In this document: one piece after another, positions 1-8,357 of the stretch
How positions within the stretch are numbered: the stretch's first letter is position 1
Layout of the letters: the number at the start of each line of letters is the position of its first letter
Assembly (NCBI GenBank): GCA_947166345.1
Contig: CAMVDU010000021.1
Location: 1-43,237 of the forward strand
Direction: 5' to 3'
DNA from: an uncultured Prevotellaceae bacterium
GTDB taxonomy: Bacteria; Bacteroidota; Bacteroidia; Bacteroidales; Bacteroidaceae
Length of the DNA: 43,237 bases
The notes under the pieces: generated by a model
Databases searched by the model: none
What the model was told of the DNA's origin: nothing
The model's input: the letters and a program-made list of their open reading frames with translations, nothing else
Made by a program: the position numbers and the translations under genes

Positions 1-2
1 TC

Positions 3-188
3 AGCAAGATAGAGCGAGGTGACAGACGGGCAAAGCGCGAACATGTAATCAAGCTTGCAGAATACTTGCATCAGGACGAGAAGGAAATGCTGACGTTGTG
101 GTTGGCAGATAAAGTTCTTGATGCTGTAGGCGATGATGAACTTAGCAAGGATGCAATCACAATTGCGCAAGAACAGATTCAAAAGTGA
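3..188 (+). CDS. XRE-family helix-turn-helix regulator, C-terminal part (5' end outside window)
   Basis: The reading frame is open from the window edge to TGA at 186-188 and gives 61 residues. It begins SKIERGDRRAKREHVIKLAE, the recognition-helix and post-helix signature of Cro/CI-type (XRE) DNA-binding domains, and continues with a helical tail containing LTLWLADKVLDAV. In Bacteroidetes this subfamily often sits beside DNA methyltransferase or restriction genes and represses them; that partner, if present, is to the left of the window. The start codon is not visible. The call as an XRE regulator is fairly secure, the link to restriction-modification is inference from family context. Confidence 0.7.
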   Translation, partial: SKIERGDRRAKREHVIKLAEYLHQDEKEMLTLWLADKVLDAVGDDELSKDAITIAQEQIQK

Positions 189-609
189 TAACAGCATAAC
201 GGTAATTCGATGTGTTAACAACTGCCAATTGCGTTCCGTCGTAAAAAAAATCTCATTGTGGCCTCTTGAACATCAATTGCCAGAGGTGTTATAGTTTGGG
301 AACATTATGGTATCAGTACATCAAGTGGTCACCTGTAACATACTGATAATCAATATTAACAAAATATAATTCTGGCTCAAACGTGGGTATCCACCTTTTG
401 CCCGTCTACTATCTGAGGCCTACCACAGCCCTGTGTACTGACGAACAAAGTGATACCCACGAACATATTGCTGATACACCCGTAAGTGTGCTATGAAGGG
501 GTGGTTAGCCTTCACGCACACAACGGGGATACGTATTCAGCATTCCCGTGACATCAACTCCGCATTGTCTTTGGTACACATCTTTTTTCTTACCGAAAAG
601 CATGTAACA
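189..609. other. Intergenic stretch, no gene seen
   Basis: About 420 bases between the XRE gene and a minus-strand gene remnant. I see no convincing coding frame, tRNA or strong hairpin. An open plus-strand frame entering at 493 is best explained as antisense to the remnant at 610-903. The stretch is AT-rich and reads like decayed accessory DNA. Confidence 0.5.
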
Positions 610-903
610 CTAATTTGCTTTTCTAAATGTCCCTTTTGCAAATCCTTCGCCGACGAGTGTTTGGCTGTCTTTGATTACAAACAGCAAATCACTTTTGTCC
701 GTCTTTACTCTAATTACGTCCTCGTCCAATTCATAGCCTGATGCAAAGGACATTCCAAAAAAGGCATCAACAATCGTAACGGTCTTCTTTCCCCTGAAAA
801 TTAATTTACGATAGAAGGCGCAGTCTTTTGAAACATAAGTTCCTTGAAGGTGAGCATAGTGCTTGTATTGCTTTTTCCTGACTTCGGCGGTTTTAACATT
901 TCG
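610..903 (-). pseudogene. Gene remnant, C-terminal part of an unknown protein, no start codon
   Basis: On the minus strand there is a 97-codon frame ending in TAG at 610-612 that has protein-like composition but no usable ATG near its beginning. It contains TYVSKDCAFYRKLIFRGKK, then TIVDAFFGMSFASGYELDED, then DLLFVIKDSQTLVGEGFAKG. Just upstream, in the +1 frame (about 801-990), lies another protein-like stretch (LPIYGHFERLLFDEM) that runs into a stop, which suggests one gene broken by a frameshift. I do not recognise the family. The neighbouring XRE regulator makes a decayed restriction-modification or mobile-element gene plausible, but this is inference. Confidence 0.4.
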
Positions 904-969
904 TCAAATAGCAATCTCTCAAAGTGCCCATAAATAGGGAGTTTTTGACTTTTTGAAAGGTGATTTTGG

Positions 970-1335
970 GTGACGCAGAAAAATCGCGTATTTGGAACAT
1001 CTCTCGTAGGGGGGTACGGAGTCGAAATAAAAATAGAGGCTGATATAACCGTTTTGGTGACGTATCGCCGAAGTCAGGTGGAGCGTGAATGTCTGCAATA
1101 TGGTTTCAGCGAAGAACAGACCGGCAAACTGCTACACGGGCAGACCGTCAACTATAGCGGATGGCTACACTCCAATGAGTACAGGCGCAATGCACTTGCC
1201 AATAACGTAACGGCACAGGTAATAGCGGATGAGAAACGTTTTCTCTTCCTGCATATTAACGAGACACCCATTGTCCAATGGTTTAAGGAGCAGTTCGGAT
1301 TAGGACAAGAACAACGGAGAGGAATTAAAATGTAA
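970..1335 (+). CDS. Hypothetical protein, possibly 5'-truncated
   Basis: A 121-residue frame starting at GTG (970); an in-frame stop lies at 961-963, so no longer start exists. The middle part, around residues 40-100, reads CLQYGFSEEQTGKLLHGQTV followed by a beta-rich segment ending in FLFLHINETPIVQWFKEQFG. The pattern 'x-x-EQ-x-x-x-L-x-x-G-x-x-V' followed by beta strands resembles the small repeated domains (DUF3945-like) of Bacteroidales conjugative-element proteins, but the match is weak. The unusual N-terminus and GTG start suggest that this may be the surviving 3' part of a longer gene. A strong palindromic terminator follows at 1339-1366. Confidence 0.45.
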   Translation: MTQKNRVFGTSLVGGYGVEIKIEADITVLVTYRRSQVERECLQYGFSEEQTGKLLHGQTVNYSGWLHSNEYRRNALANNVTAQVIADEKRFLFLHINETPIVQWFKEQFGLGQEQRRGIKM

Positions 1336-1338
1336 ACA

Positions 1339-1366
1339 ACGAGGGCAATCAGCTGATTGCCCTCGT
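1339..1366. terminator. Bidirectional intrinsic terminator
   Basis: A perfect 28-bp palindrome (arms acgagggcaatcag / ctgattgccctcgt) lies between two convergent genes, the plus-strand gene ending at 1335 and the minus-strand gene ending at 1371. T-rich sequence follows on the plus side (tttcatta), while the minus side has only a weak tract (tgttta). The geometry is that of a shared terminator. Confidence 0.8.
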
Positions 1367-1370
1367 TTCA

Positions 1371-2450
1371 TTATATTCGATTAGCTCCAGCCTGTCGTTT
1401 GGCTTTTGAATCTTCAAGTCGTTCTTGTATCTGCTTATCCATCATCTTATTAACAACAATTTTGCCAATAAGCCAAATAATGAGATATACAAATGCCGTT
1501 GTAAAATTGAATACATACCAGAGCAGCAGTGCAAGAACCCAAAGCCAAGTAACATAGCCTTTTATCTTCTCTTTTCCATTTACAAAATCGACCTCTTCCT
1601 GATTAACAGGGTAACTGTATTCTGTGCGCTGTCCGATACCATCCATCAAAAAGTGAAACTGGCCTCCAGCATAGTTGTAATAGACGAACCAGAACGGGGC
1701 GTACACATATTTTCCTTTAGTAGTCAGATTCCAGCTTGAAGAAGCACGGAAATTACGAATCTCCTGATTACCAATCTGATTCAAGGCTGCATTCTTTGCA
1801 GTTTCCTCTACCATGTCCTTACCATGCTTCTGCCAAACCAAAGTCTCATCAGCATTACGCTCCAATGTCATCATGTTTTCATCATTGAAGTCAATCATGC
1901 CATCGGCATACTCTTTTGACATCATGACATCATACGGAAAAAGTCTGGTAAATTGGCGAAGTTCCTCGGGAATCTCATTGCCCTCGTTGGCCAGGCAGAG
2001 GAAGGCGAAGTTACCTGCGGCATTTCCATTTTGCGGACGCCATTTCTTAACATCTTTTGTCGAAACGCTGTTGCTGCCTACTTTCACCTTCTGATCCATA
2101 TACGATGACTCGCAACTCCATGAGGCATTGTAAGTTCCCTCAAAGAGGTACATGGGGAGGTAAGCCTGGATGACGTCACCAGTACTAATCGCCTCAAAGA
2201 TGTTGGTGGGGACATAGTCTTGATTAATCAAGGCATTCGTCAGGGCGTTCTCAAACGTCTGTTCGTTGGTGGTAAAGGGAATGATACGCTCAGGAACAGG
2301 TACATCCTTGGGCTTAACAAGCGGGTTTACCATTTTGCTGTGACAATAAGGACACTCAGCCATCAATTTGTTGGGATTGAACGTGTTGATGGGTCGTTTG
2401 CACGATGGACAGATGACTTGTTGAAGTCTCAATGTTGTTTCTTCTGCCAT
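1371..2450 (-). CDS. Zinc-ribbon membrane protein, last gene of HerA/SPFH operon
   Basis: The 359-aa product starts with a TFIIB-like zinc ribbon: CPSCKRPI near residue 14 and CPYCHSKM near residue 33 form a CxxC...CxxC site. A long soluble region follows. Near the C-terminus, about residues 295-340, is a strongly hydrophobic hairpin (VTWLWVLALLLWYVF, then FVYLIIWLIGKIVV), then a charged tail. The architecture recalls Bacillus YdjG, a zinc-ribbon membrane protein encoded beside YdjH (membrane) and YdjI (SPFH), which act in membrane-stress scaffolding. Here it is the fifth gene after a HerA ATPase, an acidic protein, an SPFH protein and a small membrane protein, all on the same strand with short gaps. 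The zinc site and membrane hairpin are seen; the YdjG analogy is inference. Confidence 0.7.
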   Translation of the reverse strand: MAEETTLRLQQVICPSCKRPINTFNPNKLMAECPYCHSKMVNPLVKPKDVPVPERIIPFTTNEQTFENALTNALINQDYVPTNIFEAISTGDVIQAYLPMYLFEGTYNASWSCESSYMDQKVKVGSNSVSTKDVKKWRPQNGNAAGNFAFLCLANEGNEIPEELRQFTRLFPYDVMMSKEYADGMIDFNDENMMTLERNADETLVWQKHGKDMVEETAKNAALNQIGNQEIRNFRASSSWNLTTKGKYVYAPFWFVYYNYAGGQFHFLMDGIGQRTEYSYPVNQEEVDFVNGKEKIKGYVTWLWVLALLLWYVFNFTTAFVYLIIWLIGKIVVNKMMDKQIQERLEDSKAKRQAGANRI

Positions 2451-2486
2451 AATGAATTGATTTTAAAAGATTAGTAATTTATATAA

Positions 2487-3179
2487 TTAAGAAAATCTTG
2501 CCATACGAATAGCTTGGTTACGATGTTTCATCGCTACTTGTATATTCTGAATCTGTTGTCCAAGTTGACTTGTATCGCCTTGCTCTACAAAAGAACATAA
2601 TGTATTGACAGCATTTTCTAGTTCCAACTCAGCATCAAGTGTTTCTGGGAAACTTTCAAGCGAACTATTGCTCAAAGACTCATAGCAATTTGCCAGCTGT
2701 TTATGTAATGTAGGGTCGTTTACTTGTCGCATGGCTTCTTTCAGGTTCTCGGCTATAGAGCGGATGTAAACCCTTTCCTGGCGTTGCTTGGCTAATGAGG
2801 CTTTTGTTGCATCGTTTGCCAATACACTCATTAGTTGAAGAATCAGGAAAACGGCTAGCAGTATTCCTTGAATGATGGCGGGCCACACAATGGAAATAGG
2901 GTTATAGGCATTATACCAAATGAATCCCAAACCTATTACCAACTCTGTAAAAAAGTAGAATAATGCTCGAAGATAGAGGCTGGCAGAGAGAACGGTCTCT
3001 CCTTTTCCTGCATTACAAAAGAGCGGTGTAACCAATAGACATAAGTATGCAGCATGAATAAACCCATAACAAACCCATTCCGTGTCTGAGCGTTCCGTTC
3101 CTCCCAGAAAGAAGAACAACACATTGAACACTATCAGAAAGATAACTCCAATAACGAATCTCAAGATATTTGCCTTCAT
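2487..3179 (-). CDS. Small polytopic membrane protein of HerA/SPFH operon
   Basis: The product has 230 residues with about four hydrophobic segments in the first 125: FVIGVIFLIVFNVLFFFLGG near residue 8, a second near residue 40 (FIHAAYLCLLVTPLF), a third near 70-85, and a fourth near 100-120 (IIQGILLAVFLILQLMSVLA). The remaining half is a charged, helical cytoplasmic domain (QERVYIRSIAENLKEAMRQV). It lies 17 bp downstream of the SPFH gene and 36 bp upstream of the zinc-ribbon gene, so it is probably co-transcribed. The place and topology fit a YdjH-like partner of an SPFH protein. No enzymatic motif is visible. Confidence 0.65.
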   Translation of the reverse strand: MKANILRFVIGVIFLIVFNVLFFFLGGTERSDTEWVCYGFIHAAYLCLLVTPLFCNAGKGETVLSASLYLRALFYFFTELVIGLGFIWYNAYNPISIVWPAIIQGILLAVFLILQLMSVLANDATKASLAKQRQERVYIRSIAENLKEAMRQVNDPTLHKQLANCYESLSNSSLESFPETLDAELELENAVNTLCSFVEQGDTSQLGQQIQNIQVAMKHRNQAIRMARFS

Positions 3180-3196
3180 ACGTTAATTGTTTAGGA

Positions 3197-4339
3197 TTAT
3201 AATCTGCTCATAATTTCAGCAACCTTTGCATCGTACTGCTCTTGTTTAATCAGTCCGGCATCAAGCAATTGCTTCATTTTAGATAGTGATTCCATAGGAT
3301 CGGGTTGGACAGAAGCAGGTTGCTGCTGTGGAGCACCACCCGTGCCGAAACGCCCTTGACCCCCAAATCCTTGTGGCTGAGGTGGCTGTTGTGGTTGGGG
3401 ATTACCAAATGCCGTTGTTGCCATCTGGGCGAAGGCGTTGCCTGCAGCCATTCCCATGCCAAGCCCAGCCCCTGCACTGGCTATGCCGCCAGCACCAGGA
3501 TTCACAGCAACATCTTTGAGAAGTTCCTGTTGAACGGCCTTGTCATAGCTGCCCGTATGCGCAGCTGCTATCAGTCTGTCAAGATACTTCTTCCGCTCGT
3601 CTGTCTCGTCAATATTCAAATTGTAGAATGAGAAATTGACAAGTTCCAAACCATAGTCAACAAAAACTTCATCGAATCGAGGTTTCAAGACCGTAGCGAA
3701 ATCCTCTAACTGGCTCGAAATAGCATTGATAGAACGTTGCATGGAAATACTTTCCAATGTCTTTCCAACCACAGAACTGATTTTCTGTCCTATTTCAGCC
3801 TCAAACATAATTCCCAAATCAGCCACTGTATAAGTACTTTGGTCACCCATCAGACGCATAAAAGCCCTTTTACTGGCGTCATCATCTTCATTAATGTTGA
3901 AGCGAACACGGAAAGCGGCTGCACCGCGTATCAAAGTGGGAACACCTATAACGCCCCCACCAAGAAAGAAATCTTGGATTTCTATGGGTGTTGACGTGCC
4001 CCAGTCTATTTTCTGTTCATTAGTCTGAACATGATACACTTGGCATGTAAACGTACTCATGCCACCCGTCAGCATATTGCGGATTCGACTCAATAGCGGA
4101 TAGTTCTCTGTCTTTACCTCATGGCGTCCACTTGGTAGTGTACCATAGAATTCACCATTTTTGATGAAGATAGCTTGTTCGTTAGGAGCTACCGTAATCA
4201 CCGAATTGGTATTAAAGTCCTGTCTTGGGTCGAGATATATCAGCGTACCAGTATCATTTTGACGCTGAATGGACTCCATCACGTTTTTGCTGCCTCCAGC
4301 AAAATTAGCTTCATTCTCGTTTCTGTGAAATAATCCCAT
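3197..4339 (-). CDS. SPFH (band-7-like) protein with C-terminal SHOCT domain
   Basis: The 380-aa product belongs to the SPFH/'virion core protein' type related to Bacillus YdjI. Residues ~30-255 form the SPFH core, with IYLDPRQDFNTNSVITVAPN and EQAIFIKNGEFYGTLPSGRH near the start and helical IGQKISSVVGKTLESISMQR later. Residues ~270-345 are a Gly/Ala then Pro/Gln/Gly-rich linker. The last ~35 residues are a SHOCT domain (DPMESLSKMKQLLDAGLIKQ, ending ...KVAEIMSRL), an oligomerisation/tethering module. SPFH proteins make membrane-associated scaffolds. It sits third in the operon, 25 bp after the acidic protein gene. Domain calls are confident; the process served is unknown. Confidence 0.8.
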   Translation of the reverse strand: MGLFHRNENEANFAGGSKNVMESIQRQNDTGTLIYLDPRQDFNTNSVITVAPNEQAIFIKNGEFYGTLPSGRHEVKTENYPLLSRIRNMLTGGMSTFTCQVYHVQTNEQKIDWGTSTPIEIQDFFLGGGVIGVPTLIRGAAAFRVRFNINEDDDASKRAFMRLMGDQSTYTVADLGIMFEAEIGQKISSVVGKTLESISMQRSINAISSQLEDFATVLKPRFDEVFVDYGLELVNFSFYNLNIDETDERKKYLDRLIAAAHTGSYDKAVQQELLKDVAVNPGAGGIASAGAGLGMGMAAGNAFAQMATTAFGNPQPQQPPQPQGFGGQGRFGTGGAPQQQPASVQPDPMESLSKMKQLLDAGLIKQEQYDAKVAEIMSRL

Positions 4340-4364
4340 AGTTGTTATGCTTTTAGTTAATAAT

Positions 4365-5075
4365 TCATTCTATATCATCACCGCCACTGAAGTCACTGCT
4401 AGAGTCGGTCATATCACCACCATCGGTTCCCCAGCCGCCACCGTCGCCCATGCCTCCTTCGTAGTCATCATCGCCAGAGTCATAGCTGTCGTCTCCTTGA
4501 TCCCATGAGTTTTCATACTCAGGGAAGTAGTCTCCACCCTCCACATAGTCATCATTAGTGTCCTCTCCACCAGTTGTATCCCATTCTCCAAACGTACTGT
4601 CATCCTCACTTCCAGTTGTGTCCCAAGTGCCAAAGTTGTCATCAGAAGAATTCTCGTCTGAAGAGAAATCTGAGCCACTGTCGGTTAAGTCATCACCTGA
4701 TTCACTTGAAGAATAGTCGGGACCGCTGTCTGTAACGTCTTCTCCCGATTCCGATGATGAATAATCTGGTTCACTATCTGATGACTCTTCTGTACTCTCG
4801 CCATTGTCAAGTTCTGTGTCAGCGGATGTTTCCTTTGGGGTGAAATCGTTATTGTCCGACTGTTCCGCACTTGAATCATCCCCGTGATCGTAGGTGTCAA
4901 TTTTGTATCCCAGCTCGTCGCGTTGGTTCCACAAGTCATCAGCCCGTGACTGCCAATAATCCTGTTCTTCTGGACTACGGCTCATCTCTATGTCATTCTT
5001 CGCATTCTGATACTGCTGGTCAATGTCCTTATAGTCATTTTGCAGTTGCTGAAATTCTTCACTATATTCTTTCAT
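4365..5075 (-). CDS. Extremely acidic, low-complexity protein between HerA and SPFH genes
   Basis: The product has 236 residues. Residues 1-60 are a charged coiled-coil-like segment (KEYSEEFQQLQNDYKDIDQQ). From about residue 65 to the end it is almost entirely Asp, Glu, Ser and Gly with few hydrophobic residues, so it should be disordered and strongly negative. Internal repeats are visible: PDYSSSESGEDVTDSG and PDYSSSESGDDLTDSG in tandem, then TWDTTGSED and EWDTTGGED. No known domain is recognised. It begins 12 bp after the HerA stop and ends 25 bp before the SPFH start. An acidic tail of this kind could bind basic proteins, divalent ions or a DNA-binding groove; that is inference. Confidence 0.7.
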   Translation of the reverse strand: MKEYSEEFQQLQNDYKDIDQQYQNAKNDIEMSRSPEEQDYWQSRADDLWNQRDELGYKIDTYDHGDDSSAEQSDNNDFTPKETSADTELDNGESTEESSDSEPDYSSSESGEDVTDSGPDYSSSESGDDLTDSGSDFSSDENSSDDNFGTWDTTGSEDDSTFGEWDTTGGEDTNDDYVEGGDYFPEYENSWDQGDDSYDSGDDDYEGGMGDGGGWGTDGGDMTDSSSDFSGGDDIE

Positions 5076-5087
5076 TGTAGTATTGTT

Positions 5088-7766
5088 TTAGGATTGGTAA
5101 TCACGTTTGATGGACTGCTCAATATCGGTAGGACGTATTCTCAGACGAGTTTCATATTTTAACTTGCGCCAAAAATGGACTTTTACGCATGAACGAAGTT
5201 CCATAGTGAATGGCTCATCGTTTAGTTCTTTCCGTATCAAGTTACTAAACTGTGAAAATACCTTCTTAACATATTCTGGTTCATTTGTGTTTAGCGGAAC
5301 ACCTTGCCTGAAAATTCTCCGAGCCACTTCCCTTGCCAACAACCGGCAATTGTAGTTGCAACATTTCTCGCAGCAAGGGGCAAAAGCACATTCTGGATAT
5401 GGACGAAGTAATTCTTGCTTGTCATTCCAATAGGTGGAAAGTTGTTTGATACTATCGTCGGATAAGGATATACTTATCTGATTGTTTAAGCGATAGTCGG
5501 GTGTGATAATCTCCTCCGGCTCATCCAAGCGATTGAAGAATAAAAAAGCTTCGCCAGGTTTTAGTTTTGCCAGCCGTGCCATTTGCGTCTCACTCATGCT
5601 TGTTGAATTGGCAAGTATCTCTTTATCCTGCCCTTCTACAAGGCGGAAAGCTACTTTTATATCAGTAAGCGCTACGATGTCTATGCCGACCTTACGGGGT
5701 GACTGGTCTGCTATGGCTATTCCTACTCCATACGAGCGTATTTCTGCAAGCATTCGCTTAACAAGCCCTTGGGCTATGGCACTGGGATTGGCCGAACCTT
5801 CACCGCCACTATTGGTATCGGCGTCAAGCAGTACATGTGCTTCTTCCAGCAGGATAAAGTTCCGCAATCCTCCTTCACCTATGTAGTTAGCATTCACGTA
5901 AGCAAGGATGGAGAGTAGTAGCAGGGCGATAATAAGGGCTTTCTGCTCACTATTTTCAATGGCAGCTAGTTCTATAATGGTCGGCTTCTGGAGTATATCC
6001 TCAATGGGAATGGAATAATAGTTATCAAACAAGTTCACAAGGCTTTTCAGTCTCACAATACCTGCCCGCCCGATATTCTTCGCATCTCCTGTGTAGCCGA
6101 TCTCATCGAATGTCTCTTGGAAGCACTTGATAAAGTCTGTAATGTTGAATTGCTGCCCCTTATTGTCAGTCGTATAGGAGTCGAGCCACCGAAAATCGGA
6201 GTAGCAGTTATTAATAGTGTCTTCGAAAATTTTATCAAGTGGCGTCGACATAGAAACACCTGCAGCGAAAGCTGTCTTTAGAGTCGATTTGTATGTTTCC
6301 AATCGCACATTCTTTGGTGGTACAAAGGGATTGAATACAAATGGAGAAATAAAGTTCTTTCCAGGAGTAAACACCTGTAATTCTGGAATACTCTGAACTA
6401 ATGCCCGATATTCATTCTTTGCAGGTTCTATGACAAGGAAAGGAATATGATGGTCTTTCCACAGACGGTCAAGCAGTCCAACGGAAAATGTCGTCTTACC
6501 AGAACCTGGCGTTCCAACGACGAGCATGTGTTTAGCAAGGTCCTTCAGCGTAAAGCCTATGGAGTTGGCCGAAGACGATTTCAGCTTTCCAATCTCAATG
6601 TCGCCTGCGTTGATGAGATTCTGCGAATATGTCTTACTTGTTTTCCCTGTTTCATTAACCGTCAAGCCGGCATTCACGCGGTCGTCACCAATAGGCAGGC
6701 GGAAGAACGCTGCGGCTTCATCAGAGGTGATGATGAAAGGGAATCGATAAAGGGCATTGCTCACATAACCGCTACTCCATATTGATGCGTTTCTATTGCG
6801 ATTGAGCAATATATCACTTATTACCCAAGGTTGTGGATAAAGCATTTCTTGTGATGCGCAGACTTCTTCGTGCGGAAGGTTTATCAACTGAAGGTTTGGC
6901 ACATCGTGCTGTGTGGAATTCAGTTGTCCTAACACTCGGGTCGAAACAGCACTTAAAGACTGAAATTCTCCATATATAATTATGTTATAGTGAAAGAGTG
7001 GTCTGTTCTTATTGTCAGAATAGTATTTGTATAACTGGCTTACCCGTTCCGCATTCGTAAAACTCACATTGCCAACTTGTCGGTCATTGATACCTTGACT
7101 CAGCATGCTTACGCTCTGATTTAGACGATTTAATTCTGTGAGTTCCTCATTATTATAGTAGGTAGGAATGAGTTGGAAAGAAACTGCACACCCTGGATGC
7201 ATGATAAGGATGTTCGCTATGCGACTCAAATCTTGATAGTCAGTAGGCAATTTGTCATATGCATAGCAGGCTGGCAAGTAGCTATTTTGTAGGTCTTCTA
7301 TTCGTTCTTCTTTAACGATTGCCTGAACACCGCCACCTGTAGCCGTTCTAAATACACCATAATAGTCAGCGAATGAGCACTCGTCATATTCATATCTTCC
7401 ACTATCAAGTGTCGCTTTCATGAGGCCAAGTAGCACTTGAAGTGTTTTGTCTGCCTCTTCTTGTATTCTGTGTATGCTTCGCAATATAAGGAACAAATGT
7501 ATCTTGGCCTTATAGGGTTGATTGATAACAGCCTCATTAACCCAGCTTACTTCCAAGGCTATGTCTGTATTCTGACCTGACTGTTTGAATAACTCCTTGT
7601 ATTGTTGATAAACCTCATTTAACAGGTTTGCCATATCTTGAGCATAGTGCTCTATATGTTCTTGTTGCGTATTGTTCTCAGACAATATGGAGATGTGGGG
7701 GATTGACCTGATTGCCAAGACCCTCATGCCTATGTATTCACCACTGTTAATCTGTATGACATCCAT
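5088..7766 (-). CDS. HerA-like (DUF87 type) hexameric ATPase, first gene of operon
   Basis: The product has 892 residues. The P-loop VVGTPGSGKTTFSVGLLDRL lies near residue 415 and a Walker B/acidic motif NFILLEEAHVLLD near residue 635, the spacing and sequence typical of HerA/FtsK-superfamily pumps (compare 'VxGxTGSGKS ... LxxEEAH'). A long N-terminal region of ~400 residues has no recognised fold. Near residues 792-806 is a Cys cluster, CAFAPCCEKCCNYNC, that could bind a metal. HerA ATPases translocate DNA in archaeal end resection and occur in bacterial phage-defence pairs (for example with Sir2 or nuclease partners); here no nuclease is adjacent, and the partners are an acidic protein, SPFH, membrane and zinc-ribbon genes. 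No clear TAnnTTTG promoter is seen upstream. Confidence 0.8.
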   Translation of the reverse strand: MDVIQINSGEYIGMRVLAIRSIPHISILSENNTQQEHIEHYAQDMANLLNEVYQQYKELFKQSGQNTDIALEVSWVNEAVINQPYKAKIHLFLILRSIHRIQEEADKTLQVLLGLMKATLDSGRYEYDECSFADYYGVFRTATGGGVQAIVKEERIEDLQNSYLPACYAYDKLPTDYQDLSRIANILIMHPGCAVSFQLIPTYYNNEELTELNRLNQSVSMLSQGINDRQVGNVSFTNAERVSQLYKYYSDNKNRPLFHYNIIIYGEFQSLSAVSTRVLGQLNSTQHDVPNLQLINLPHEEVCASQEMLYPQPWVISDILLNRNRNASIWSSGYVSNALYRFPFIITSDEAAAFFRLPIGDDRVNAGLTVNETGKTSKTYSQNLINAGDIEIGKLKSSSANSIGFTLKDLAKHMLVVGTPGSGKTTFSVGLLDRLWKDHHIPFLVIEPAKNEYRALVQSIPELQVFTPGKNFISPFVFNPFVPPKNVRLETYKSTLKTAFAAGVSMSTPLDKIFEDTINNCYSDFRWLDSYTTDNKGQQFNITDFIKCFQETFDEIGYTGDAKNIGRAGIVRLKSLVNLFDNYYSIPIEDILQKPTIIELAAIENSEQKALIIALLLLSILAYVNANYIGEGGLRNFILLEEAHVLLDADTNSGGEGSANPSAIAQGLVKRMLAEIRSYGVGIAIADQSPRKVGIDIVALTDIKVAFRLVEGQDKEILANSTSMSETQMARLAKLKPGEAFLFFNRLDEPEEIITPDYRLNNQISISLSDDSIKQLSTYWNDKQELLRPYPECAFAPCCEKCCNYNCRLLAREVARRIFRQGVPLNTNEPEYVKKVFSQFSNLIRKELNDEPFTMELRSCVKVHFWRKLKYETRLRIRPTDIEQSIKRDYQS

Positions 7767-8320
7767 TACTTTTATGCTGTGCCATCATTAGCCAGTGTTC
7801 CCTAACTGGACACATTCTACCACATGCGATACGGCATAAAAGAAAGACGTGGGAACCGTTCTGCTGCCCGTCCCACATCCAAAGGCTCTCGCATTGCCCG
7901 ATATTGTTGAACGAGCAACGCTGATAGCCCACGCCGATATGAATATAGAATCCCTAAACACGACAGATGTCACACTTGTGACAGTGTGAATATCGGTAAA
8001 GGAATGCGTATAAACACATCCCGAGGACATCTACCGTTGCCTTGCTCTGACAATATCGTTCAAATTTGCGAGATTCTTGGATGCCAAAGACAAGACGCTT
8101 GAAGACGCCTTTTTAATATGTCGTGACTTCTGTTTTCTCCCACCCAATGCCCGCCTTGTTGCAGCAGCATCGCCTCACATGGCTCGGCGTGGACAGTCTT
8201 TTGCTGTGAGCGTCGGACACGTCCGACTGTACACATTGGCGCAAGACCACAGAAATCGGGCGTAAAAATACAAAAATCTCTTGACAATACCACCAATTTT
8301 TGCAAAAAACATATAAAAAA
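7767..8320. other. Intergenic region between divergent HerA operon and Abi gene; inverted repeats only
   Basis: About 550 bases with no frame I would call a gene; two open minus-strand frames (about 80-90 codons) have composition unlike neighbouring proteins. Two short dyads stand out: TGTCAC-actt-GTGACA at 7968-7983, overlapped by TCACAC/GTGTGA at 7970-7989, and GTCGGA-cacg-TCCGAC at 8212-8227. Either could be a regulator site for the divergent genes. It may also be a leftover non-coding part of a mobile element. Confidence 0.4.
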
Positions 8321-8351
8321 TTGCATTATTTAAGAATTTGTGCTATATTTG
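8321..8351 (+). promoter_or_regulatory. Bacteroidetes-type promoter for the Abi leader RNA and gene
   Basis: TTG at 8321-8323 and TATATTTG at 8344-8351 are separated by 20 bp, matching the -33/-7 consensus (TTTG, 19-21 bp, TAnnTTTG). The expected start site is about 8358, which leaves a leader of about 100 nt before the ATG at 8461. Confidence 0.6.
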
Positions 8352-8357
8352 CACCCG

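Noticed and set aside
493..741. Plus-strand 82-codon frame
   Set aside because: Antisense to the better, protein-like minus-strand remnant at 610-903; no promoter or family resemblance.
7788..8326. Two minus-strand frames of 80 and 88 codons in the gap before the Abi gene
   Set aside because: No start context, no promoter, and Ser/Thr/Cys-rich sequence unlike folded neighbours; left as intergenic.
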